A stretch of 64,000 nt of DNA from Candidatus Ruthia sp. Cpac_8_S14 (GTDB lineage: Bacteria > Pseudomonadota > Gammaproteobacteria > PS1 > Pseudothioglobaceae), in the NCBI GenBank assembly GCA_021730205.1, contig CP072533.1, positions 496,001 to 560,000 on the forward strand. The letters run 5' to 3'. Below the pieces are notes generated by a model. That model was not told the DNA's origin. It saw only the letters and a list, made by a program, of their open reading frames with translations, and ran no database searches. Shown piece by piece: positions 27,238-34,374 of the stretch. Within the stretch, counting starts at the first letter, position 1; each line of letters begins with the position of its first letter. The position numbers and the translations under genes were made by a program.

Positions 27238-28365
27238 ATGCAATATCAATCAATCGTCAAACCCCTAGTCATTCTTATATTCTCCCTTGCCTTAAATACT
27301 CAAGCAGCAATTTTTATCACCCCTAAAGCACCAGAAATATCCGCTGCTGCTTATAGTATTATTGATTACAATTCTGGCAAAATCATTGCAAGTAGCAAAC
27401 AACACGATAAGCACGCACCAGCAAGTCTAACCAAACTAATGACAGCCTATGTTGTTTTCCAACTTATTAACGATGGTCGTATCAGTTTAGAAGACAAAGT
27501 GCGTATCAGCAAAAAAGCGTGGAAAACAGGCGGCTCAAAAAGTTTTGTAGAAGTGGGTAAAACCATTAAGCTTGAAACATTGCTTAAAGGCATGATTATT
27601 CAATCTGGTAATGACTCTGCTGTCGCCTTGGCTGAACATATTGCAGGAACTGAAGGTACATTTGCTACTTATATGAATGAATATGCGCGTCAACTTGATA
27701 TGAATAATTCTTGGTTTGAAAATGCTTCTGGCTTGCCAAATGATAATCAATACACCACTGCGGCTGATATAACACTATTAGTGACAGCAACAATTAGAGA
27801 CTTTCCCCAATTCTATCCGTGGTACTCACAAAAAGAATTTACTTACCATGGTATTAAACAACGCAATCGAAATAAATTATTATGGAGCGACCATACGGTA
27901 GATGGGCTAAAAACTGGGTTTACTAAAAAAGCAGGTTATAACTTAGTAACCAGTGCCAAACGTGTTGGCATGCGTTTGATTTCTGTTGTTTTGGGGTCTA
28001 GTAGCGTGAACGCTCGAACCTCACAAACACAAAAAATTCTTGATTACGGCTTTCGCTTTTTTGAAACCCAAACCATTAAAGACATTAAAAAAGAAGTACC
28101 CATTGCTAGCTCAACCAAAGACACACTAAAGGTAGGTACGTCAAAAGCGACCAGCTTCACTCTAGCACGTGGTCAGTTCAAACTTTCAGACCAGGTGATG
28201 CAACTTGATACAGCCTTGTCAGCACCTATCAATAAAGGTGATGTTGTTGGCAAATTACTCATCCAATTTGAAGGCAAAACCATGGTAAGTATTCCATTAG
28301 TTGCACTTGAAGATGCACAACAAACAGGCTTGTTCCCACGCATGCTTGAAGCTATTGGGTTTTAG
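27238..28365 (+). CDS. dacA: D-alanyl-D-alanine carboxypeptidase (PBP5/6 family)
   Basis: A 375-residue periplasmic DD-carboxypeptidase that trims the terminal D-Ala of peptidoglycan stem peptides. A signal peptide occupies about residues 1-23. The active-site motifs are S63-L-T-K66, S123-G-N125 and K225-T-G227, in normal spacing. The C-terminal all-beta PBP5 domain (about 285-375) ends in FPRMLEAIGF, a possible short membrane-associating tail. It is six bases downstream of mltB and shares a TAGTG junction with dat. Release of D-Ala here may feed the adjacent transaminase (inference). Confidence 0.94.
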   Translation: MQYQSIVKPLVILIFSLALNTQAAIFITPKAPEISAAAYSIIDYNSGKIIASSKQHDKHAPASLTKLMTAYVVFQLINDGRISLEDKVRISKKAWKTGGSKSFVEVGKTIKLETLLKGMIIQSGNDSAVALAEHIAGTEGTFATYMNEYARQLDMNNSWFENASGLPNDNQYTTAADITLLVTATIRDFPQFYPWYSQKEFTYHGIKQRNRNKLLWSDHTVDGLKTGFTKKAGYNLVTSAKRVGMRLISVVLGSSSVNARTSQTQKILDYGFRFFETQTIKDIKKEVPIASSTKDTLKVGTSKATSFTLARGQFKLSDQVMQLDTALSAPINKGDVVGKLLIQFEGKTMVSIPLVALEDAQQTGLFPRMLEAIGF

Positions 28366-29198
28366 TGGTATTTTTAAACGGCAAATTTATTGAAAAAGAC
28401 CAAGCACATATTTCTGTAATGGATAGAGGTTTTTTATTTGGCGATGGTGTTTATGAAGTAATTCCTGTTTATAACAACAAAATATTTTGCCTTAATGCAC
28501 ATTTATTGCGCTTGCAGACAAGTCTTGATTCAGTCAAAATTAAAAACCCATATAATCTAAAGGAATGGGGTGATATTCTAAGCAAACTTCTCGGCTTTTA
28601 TAATAATCAAGAGCAATCAATTTACTTACAAATAAGTCGTGGTATAAGTAACGAACGCAAACACAGTTCTAGCGATTTAACACCAACGGTTTATATCGAA
28701 TCCAATCCCTTACTAATCAAAAACAAGCAAGCGTTCAAAGCAGGCTTTTCAGCCATCACCCAGCCAGATATTCGCTGGCATCGATGCGACATTAAATCCA
28801 TTTCTCTTTTGGCCAATGTCATGTATTCACAACAAGCAAAAGAAAAAAATGTTGAAGAGGTTATTCTTTATCGAGACAATCAAGTGACTGAAGGTGCAAC
28901 TTCTAATGTATTTATAATCAAAGATGGCACACTATTTACCCATCCGACTAGTGTTCATATCCTATCTGGCATTACTCGCGATTTAGTACTAGAAAGCGCA
29001 AGAGCGTGCCACATCCCTATTAAGAAAGTTTCATTTTCAATGGATGAATTAAGCGCCGCAGACGAGCTGTGGATTTCTAGCTCCACACGTGAAATCATGC
29101 CCATTATTCAAGTTGATGACAAGTTAATCAACCGTGGTAATATTGGCAATGCTTGGGGCTGTGTTTATGACTACTACCAAAGTTTAAAAAATGCATGA
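28365..29198 (+). CDS. dat: D-amino acid (D-alanine) aminotransferase
   Basis: A 277-residue fold-type IV PLP enzyme of the DAAT/BCAT family, which interconverts D-Ala and D-Glu with 2-oxoacids. It starts at GTG 28365, overlapping the dacA stop. Markers are SVMDRGFLFGDGVYEVIPVY, the PLP lysine in CDIKSISLLANVMYSQQA, and EGATSNVFIIKDG. The position between dacA and the MurNAc salvage pair, the length and the Arg/His-rich WHRCDIKS motif favour D-alanine transaminase over branched-chain aminotransferase or aminodeoxychorismate lyase. It overlaps the next gene by eight bases. Confidence 0.85.
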   Translation: MVFLNGKFIEKDQAHISVMDRGFLFGDGVYEVIPVYNNKIFCLNAHLLRLQTSLDSVKIKNPYNLKEWGDILSKLLGFYNNQEQSIYLQISRGISNERKHSSSDLTPTVYIESNPLLIKNKQAFKAGFSAITQPDIRWHRCDIKSISLLANVMYSQQAKEKNVEEVILYRDNQVTEGATSNVFIIKDGTLFTHPTSVHILSGITRDLVLESARACHIPIKKVSFSMDELSAADELWISSSTREIMPIIQVDDKLINRGNIGNAWGCVYDYYQSLKNA

Positions 29199-30135
29199 TA
29201 AGCGTCTAGATAAACTAGGCAATTGGCTTGAAAGTTTCTTTGGTCATCAAGATTTTGCACTCACACGTGCAAGTGATGATGCCAGTTTTCGTCGTTATTT
29301 TAGAGTTCAATATCAGCAAGAAACTCTTATTGCTATGGATGCACCACCCTCAAAGGAAAGCACCGAATCTTTTATCAAAATTGCCAAACTGCTTAATCAG
29401 CATAATATTCACGCACCAAAAATCATCAATACAGATTTAGAACAAGGTTTTTTACTGTTGGAGGATTTAGGCTCAACTACTTTTTTACAAGCCTTAAATG
29501 GGAATTTTAATCTTGATTTATACAAAATAGCCATTGACGAACTCATCAAAATACAAATCATTAACACCCAAGACCTAGCACTTAAAAAATACGACAAACA
29601 ACTGCTCAATGCTGAAATGCAACTACTGATAGATTGGTACTTGCCTAAAACGCTATCCAATACCCATCTTCAAAATTTACAAGCTATTTTTGGGCTATTG
29701 TCTGACAATGCACTTAATTCAAAACAAGTGTTTGTACATCGTGATTATCATTGTCGTAACTTAATGATGCTAAAAAATAATGATTTAGCTATGATTGATT
29801 TTCAAGATACACTCATTGGCTCAAATACTTATGATTTATGTTCACTGCTTAAAGATGCTTACTTTGAATTGAAACTCTTTGAATTACAAACACTTTTGCA
29901 ATACTATTACGACCAAGCCAATATTGATACTGAATTTCCTAAATTTGAAAAACAGTTTGAATTGATGGGGTTACAACGTCATTTGAAAATATTAGGCATC
30001 TTTAAACGCCTGTCAATTAGAGACAACAAACACCAGTACTTAAATGACTTACCATTGGTTAAAAAATATGCACAACAAACAGCCAATAAATACCCAGAAT
30101 TTACACCCCTTAAAGAGGTCTTATGTTTGGCATGA
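29191..30135 (+). CDS. amgK: Anomeric MurNAc/GlcNAc kinase AmgK (APH family)
   Basis: A 314-residue aminoglycoside-phosphotransferase-fold kinase. The catalytic loop FVHRDYHCRNLMML and the metal-binding AMIDFQDTLIGSNTYDL are intact; the N-terminal ASDDASFRRYFRV segment is typical of the AmgK group. AmgK phosphorylates MurNAc at C1 in the recycling route of Pseudomonas-type bacteria that bypasses de novo MurNAc synthesis. The assignment rests on the next gene being MurU and on the peptidoglycan neighbourhood, since sequence alone gives only the APH fold. It overlaps murU by about 13 bases. Confidence 0.84.
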   Translation: MHDKRLDKLGNWLESFFGHQDFALTRASDDASFRRYFRVQYQQETLIAMDAPPSKESTESFIKIAKLLNQHNIHAPKIINTDLEQGFLLLEDLGSTTFLQALNGNFNLDLYKIAIDELIKIQIINTQDLALKKYDKQLLNAEMQLLIDWYLPKTLSNTHLQNLQAIFGLLSDNALNSKQVFVHRDYHCRNLMMLKNNDLAMIDFQDTLIGSNTYDLCSLLKDAYFELKLFELQTLLQYYYDQANIDTEFPKFEKQFELMGLQRHLKILGIFKRLSIRDNKHQYLNDLPLVKKYAQQTANKYPEFTPLKEVLCLA

Positions 30136-30776
30136 TTTTAGCAGCAGGTCGAGGCAAACGTATGATGCCGTTGACCAAAAATATACCAAAACCCTTAATC
30201 AAGGTTCAGGGTTTAACACTCATTGAACACTCAATTAATACCTTAAAAAATACTGGAATCAGCAAAATAGTCATCAATATTTCATATTTAGGCGGGCAAA
30301 TTAAGTCTTATCTTGGCAATGGCTCAAAATTTGGTGTCAATATTCACTACAGCAACGAGTCAAAAGGCGCACTAGAAACTGCGGGCGGTATTATGAAAGC
30401 ATTGCCCTTATTAGGCATTAAACCTTTTGTTATCATTAATAGTGATGTGCTTTGTGATTATGACTTATCGAACCTAATACTCCCAACAAATTCACTGGCT
30501 CATCTTGTACTAATTGACAACCCTAAACACAATCCAGCAGGTGACTTTTCATTAAACGATACTCAATTAACCCTAATAAACAAAAAAACTTACACCTTTT
30601 CTGGTATCGGCGCTTATCACCCTGATCTATTTAAACCTTATTTATTCGAGAAAAAATTAGCACTCTCAAAGGTGCTAAAAGCAACCATCGCTAAAAATCA
30701 AATTAGTGCAGAACACTATGCTGGTTACTGGCAAGATATAGGCACACCAAAACGTTTAGAATTAGCCAACAAATAA
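30123..30776 (+). CDS. murU: N-acetylmuramate alpha-1-phosphate uridylyltransferase MurU
   Basis: A 217-residue nucleotidyltransferase with the Rossmann-like signature MILAAGRGKRMMPLTKNIPK near the N-terminus, the KPLIKVQG lysine motif and the metal-binding Asp in VIINSDVLCDYDL. MurU converts MurNAc-1-phosphate from AmgK into UDP-MurNAc. It is at the family's short length (about 220), which separates it from larger GlmU- or ManC-type enzymes. Start MFG at 30123 overlaps amgK by 13 bases; an ATG three codons later (ATGA junction) is equally plausible. It is the last gene of the envelope operon. Confidence 0.86.
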   Translation: MFGMILAAGRGKRMMPLTKNIPKPLIKVQGLTLIEHSINTLKNTGISKIVINISYLGGQIKSYLGNGSKFGVNIHYSNESKGALETAGGIMKALPLLGIKPFVIINSDVLCDYDLSNLILPTNSLAHLVLIDNPKHNPAGDFSLNDTQLTLINKKTYTFSGIGAYHPDLFKPYLFEKKLALSKVLKATIAKNQISAEHYAGYWQDIGTPKRLELANK

Positions 30777-30803
30777 ATCAGACTAAATGTAAAATAACTT
30801 ACT

Positions 30804-30912
30804 GATAGTATCAAGGGTGTGCCGACAATAAATGGTTATGAACCCCGCCAGATCTGGAAGGAAGCAACGGTAATAATTTTTTTGTGTGTTGGATGGTATT
30901 CTTGGTGCTATC
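30804..30912 (+). ncRNA. ffs: 4.5S/SRP RNA
   Basis: The conserved SRP domain-IV core CCAGATCTGGAAGGAAGCA lies at about 30850-30868, with the GGAA tetraloop and the AGCA asymmetric loop. The ends pair: GATAGTATCAAG (30804-30815) with CTTGGTGCTATC (30901-30912), 12 bp with G-T pairs. Further arms (GGTGTGCCGACA with TGTGTTGGATGG) continue the rod. The size of about 109 nt fits the short bacterial 4.5S RNA that binds Ffh. It lies directly upstream of dnaX. Confidence 0.93.
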
Positions 30913-30940
30913 ACTTTTAATATAATCAGTCCTATTTTTG

Positions 30941-32455
30941 ATGAGTGAACATTATCAAGTTTTAGCTAGAAAATATCGCCCGCATTCTTTTGCTGAATTG
31001 GTAGGTCAAACGCACACTAAAAAAACCCTAATCAATCTACTTGATGCTAATAATTTGCATCACGGTTTTTTATTCACAGGCACGCGTGGTGTTGGCAAAA
31101 CCACGATTGCCAGAATCTTTGCTAAATCTATTAACTGTGAACAAGGCATTAGTTCAACCCCATGTGGTAAATGCCCTACTTGTATTGAAATTGACAAAGG
31201 TCAATCAATTGATTTAATTGAGCTTGACGCTGCCTCACACACAGGGGTTGATAACATGCGCGATATTTTAGAAAATGTGCAATATATGCCAAGCAAGAAT
31301 CGTTATAAGATTTATCTTATCGATGAGGTGCATATGCTGTCCAAAAGCAGTTTTAATGCCCTTTTAAAAACCCTTGAAGAGCCACCAGAACATGCTAAAT
31401 TTTTATTAGCAACTACAGATTCACAGAAACTACCTCTAACTGTTTTATCGCGTTGCTTGCAATTCACATTACAACAACTGACCCATGATGAAATTCTAGG
31501 TCAGCTAAAATTTATCATGGATGCCGAAGCGTTAAGCTATGAAGAATCAGCCCTTGGTCAAATTGCTGATTTTGGCAATGGCTCAATGCGCGATGCACTG
31601 AGTTTGCTTGATCAATCAATCTCTTATGGCAAAGGCACAGTAACCAATGCTGACATTAAAGCCATGTTGGGCTTGGTACATCATGACGATATTATTAAAT
31701 TAGCAACACATTTATTTAACCAAGATGCCAAAGCGGTGATTAATTTTATTAAAGATTTGTCTCATCGTAGTGAAAATCTTACCAATGCACTTAAAGATTT
31801 AAGTTCATTATTTCATAAAATATCTATTGCACAAATTGTTGATATTGAAAGTAACAAAACCATTCAAAACCTTAGCACACAAATATCAAACTTTGATTTA
31901 CAAATTTTTTATCAAATGTCAATCAACGGCTCTAAAGACATGGCACTAGCCCCTAGCGAGCAAATTGGGTTTGAGATGACGCTACTTAGAATGTTGGTAT
32001 TTCGCAGTGACGCTCAACTCGATGCAGAAGAAATATCAAACGTTGTAGAACCCACTACTCTTGATATTAACAATCAACAACAATGGGAAACACTTACCCA
32101 AGCGCTAGAATTTAAAGGCGGTGCGCAAATTCTGGTAGAAAACACACTGTTTGACAATGTTAGTAGCACAACATTAACACTAACGTTGGACAATCAATTT
32201 GCTAATTTACTAAGTGATCATGTACAAAAAAGTATGTTAACAACACTTAGACAAAAATTTTCAACATTAAATTTGGTAATTAACCTTGGTAAGCCCAATG
32301 CTCAAACATTGGCGCAAAAAAAAACTCAAGTACATAATGAAAAAATGAAAAAAATACAAGAACAATTTTTAAACGATAGAGGTGTGCAAAAACTAGAAAG
32401 AACATTCGATACAAAAATTAATATTAACTCAATTAAGGAGATTAACCATGTTTAA
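30941..32455 (+). CDS. dnaX: DNA polymerase III subunits gamma/tau
   Basis: A 504-residue AAA+ clamp-loader ATPase starting MSEHYQVLARKYRPHSF at ATG 30941. The P-loop is GTRGVGKTT, the zinc-binding Cys cluster CxxCGKCPTC follows, and Walker B/sensor motifs are LIDEVHMLSKSSFNALLKTLEEPP and ATTDSQKLP. It is shorter than E. coli tau (643), so the DnaB/alpha-contacting tail is reduced. A run of nine A residues (32316-32324, codons 459-462) near the 3' end is a potential slippage site; a -1 shift there would stop four codons later. It overlaps ybaB by eight bases. Confidence 0.95.
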   Translation: MSEHYQVLARKYRPHSFAELVGQTHTKKTLINLLDANNLHHGFLFTGTRGVGKTTIARIFAKSINCEQGISSTPCGKCPTCIEIDKGQSIDLIELDAASHTGVDNMRDILENVQYMPSKNRYKIYLIDEVHMLSKSSFNALLKTLEEPPEHAKFLLATTDSQKLPLTVLSRCLQFTLQQLTHDEILGQLKFIMDAEALSYEESALGQIADFGNGSMRDALSLLDQSISYGKGTVTNADIKAMLGLVHHDDIIKLATHLFNQDAKAVINFIKDLSHRSENLTNALKDLSSLFHKISIAQIVDIESNKTIQNLSTQISNFDLQIFYQMSINGSKDMALAPSEQIGFEMTLLRMLVFRSDAQLDAEEISNVVEPTTLDINNQQQWETLTQALEFKGGAQILVENTLFDNVSSTTLTLTLDNQFANLLSDHVQKSMLTTLRQKFSTLNLVINLGKPNAQTLAQKKTQVHNEKMKKIQEQFLNDRGVQKLERTFDTKININSIKEINHV

Positions 32456-32754
32456 AGGCGGAATGGCTGGAATGATGAAAAAAGCACAACAAATGCAAGA
32501 GAACATGAAAAAGGCACAAGCAGAAATAAAAAAATCTATCCGCCACTGGAAAAGCTTCTGGTAGCTGCGTTGAGATTACCTTAAATAGTGAACACATAGT
32601 AACTGATATTAAAATCCTTGATGAAGCGATGAATGATAAAGAACTACTTGAAGATTTAATCCTTAGCGCAATGAACGATGCTGTTAGACAAATCTCTGAC
32701 GCCTTATCTGCTAAAATGAAAACTGCCACAGGCGGTATGAACTTGCCTTTCTAA
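32448..32754 (+). pseudogene. ybaB: ybaB/EbfC nucleoid-associated protein, one-base frameshift in a poly(A) tract
   Basis: From ATG 32448 (good AAGGAG ribosome-binding site) the frame gives MFKGGMAGMMKKAQQMQENM and KKAQAEIKK, then a stop at about 32561. In the shifted frame the family continues LSATGKASGSCVEITLN, then DKELLEDLILSAMNDAVRQI and finally TGGMNLPF, stopping at 32752-32754 directly on the recR start. The shift falls in a run of seven A residues (32528-32534); six would restore a normal YbaB of about 101 residues. The rest is perfectly conserved and no other defect is seen. It may be a recent inactivation, or rescued by slippage, or a sequencing error. Confidence 0.9.
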
Positions 32755-33338
32755 TGATTGAACCACTCAACAAAGCCTTCTGTGCATTGCCTGGTGTGGG
32801 CAGTAAAACCGCACAACGTTTTGTTTATCATCTATTAGAACGCAATCGTGAAGGCGGTATGAATCTTGCCAAAGCGTTAGTTGATGCTATGGAGCACGTC
32901 AAACACTGCACCTCATGCCGAACATTGAGTGAAAAAATCTTATGTCATATTTGTGCTAGTGAAGTGCGTGATGCTTCACAATTATGCGTTGTAGAAATAC
33001 CAACTGATATACATGCCATCGAACAAAGTGGGGTTTATAAGGGTAAATATTTTGTCCTTAGCGGTTACCTATCCCCTATTGATGGTATTGGTGCGTCTGA
33101 ATTGGGCTTAGATAAGCTAGAACAAAAATTAACCAACCAAAATATAAAAGAAATTATTCTAGCAACCAATGCCACAGCAGAAGGCGAAGTAACTGCTCAT
33201 TATATTGGCAGTATGGCTAAACAATTTGACATTCAAATCACCCGAATCGCTCATGGCATTCCAATTGGTGGTGAATTAGAATACGCTGATATCAATACCA
33301 TTGCCCACGCACTATCAGGTCGTAAAAAGTACGATTAA
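32754..33338 (+). CDS. recR: Recombination mediator protein RecR
   Basis: A 194-residue protein with an N-terminal helix-hairpin-helix (ALPGVGSKTAQRFVYHLL), a four-Cys zinc finger (CTSCRTLSEKILCHIC) and a C-terminal Toprim domain (LCVVEIPTDIHAIEQSGVYK ... LATNATAEGEVTAHYI). With RecF and RecO it loads RecA on single-stranded DNA. It completes the conserved dnaX-ybaB-recR order and starts on the ybaB stop (TAATG). Length and motifs are normal. Confidence 0.96.
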   Translation: MIEPLNKAFCALPGVGSKTAQRFVYHLLERNREGGMNLAKALVDAMEHVKHCTSCRTLSEKILCHICASEVRDASQLCVVEIPTDIHAIEQSGVYKGKYFVLSGYLSPIDGIGASELGLDKLEQKLTNQNIKEIILATNATAEGEVTAHYIGSMAKQFDIQITRIAHGIPIGGELEYADINTIAHALSGRKKYD

Positions 33339-33445
33339 AATATCTAACACTTTTTGTGTAAAAAATTAATAGATTTTTCTAAATCACTCACTCACAATAT
33401 TGTGTGTAAAACTCTCATATGAACATCATTATAAACACTAAATTA

Positions 33446-33853
33446 ATGACAGATACATCCACTCATTGGGATAATATTTACCAAAATCAAGAACACGTTC
33501 AAGTAAGCTGGCATCAAGCTCAGTCAATCATTTCGCTTGATTGGGTTTTAGAATTTACAAGTAGCGCCTTAAGCGCCGTTAAAAAGTGACTTAAAAACCA
33601 CGCTAAAAAAGTTCATTTTTACCATGAAAATATATTAGAATTTAAATCTAATCATCAGTTTTCATTCTCACCCAGTTGTCTCAAGTTGTGTTCAGAGCTT
33701 AATATTGTTCAATATGATGTAAAAAAAATCATGCAATTATTAGGCAACAACTTTAAGTTAATAAAAACCACTTCTGAAATTCACCCCGCCCAAATAACAA
33801 TACGCAAGATGTTAATCTATTTCTTTGAAATAAGAAATAGATTAACACTGTAG
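33446..33853 (+). pseudogene. Decayed class I SAM-dependent methyltransferase
   Basis: ATG 33446 opens TDTSTHWDNIYQNQEHVQVS followed by WHQ, the N-terminus of a common family of small methyltransferases (HWDxxYxxK...VSWxQ). A stop comes after about 47 codons. The glycine-rich SAM motif is missing. Later pieces read KVHFYHENILEF and SELNIVQYDVKKIMQLLG, then NNFKLIKTTSEIH, which fit the C-terminal strands. The centre is deleted and several shifts are present. An 18-bp near-palindrome (33390-33407) lies upstream between recR and this remnant. Confidence 0.65.
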
Positions 33854-33867
33854 CTTTGTTTTTAAGA

Positions 33868-34080
33868 TCACTCTTTTATAGTAATTTTATCTACCCGTAA
33901 TTCTTGTTTCACGCCTTGCCTATCTAAGAAAATTAAAAATTCTTCTGTGGATTTGATGATGATATTTTTTGGCCTAATTACTTGAACAACTTTATCAATA
34001 AGAATTTCTATGGATTGTGAGTGCATAATGGCTAACTCATAAATACTATGATCTTCGTAGGAGATTTGATAAGTAGCTTT
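33868..34080 (-). pseudogene. Unidentified short open remnant
   Basis: Ending at a TGA at 33868-33870, the minus strand is open for about 75 codons and reads ...ISYEDHSIYELAIMHSQSIE followed by ILIDKVVQVIRPKN and ...LRVDKITIKE. A plausible late start is ATG in 'AIMHSQS'. It is preceded by a stop in the same frame and by the GIY-YIG remnant. I do not recognise the family. Regular strand/helix alternation suggests it was once coding. Confidence 0.35.
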
Positions 34081-34107
34081 TCATTGTTTTTTGATTAATA
34101 AGAGCTT

Positions 34108-34325
34108 ATCAATACGGCTCATTTGCTTAATTTCGTACTCACGCTTAAACGCTTGGCTTTTATTATTTTCTTTTTCTTGATAAATCAACTCACAAAGCGT
34201 GTATGCATGTATATATTTTGTCCTACTTTTTATCTCACCATTATGTTATCTGATACGTCTGCTAATATCATTGCTAACACCACAATGAAGTAAATACACA
34301 AAGCAAGCTTTATTAACCAATTCAA
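34108..34325 (-). pseudogene. Decayed GIY-YIG endonuclease-like protein (UPF0213/YhbQ type)
   Basis: The minus strand reads FVYLLHCGVSNDISRRIR, a stop, then HNGEIKSRTKYIHAYTLCEL and IYQEKENNKSQAFKREYEIK, QMSRIDKLLLIKKQ. This is the pattern of single-domain GIY-YIG proteins: SxYxGxTxDLxRRxxxHN, then K.T....EL.YxE...SxxxAxxRExxIKxLxRxxK. The first strands with the GIY and YIG boxes are damaged or missing, and a stop interrupts the helix. It lies just upstream of valS, on the other strand. Confidence 0.7.
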
Positions 34326-34374
34326 TTTTGATGATATAGTATAATGACGAAGTTTAATCCATCTCGTTACTTTA

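Noticed and set aside
30123..30132. Two possible starts for murU as a sign of dual products
   Set aside because: The two ATG codons are three codons apart and family N-termini vary by that much; it is a normal start ambiguity.
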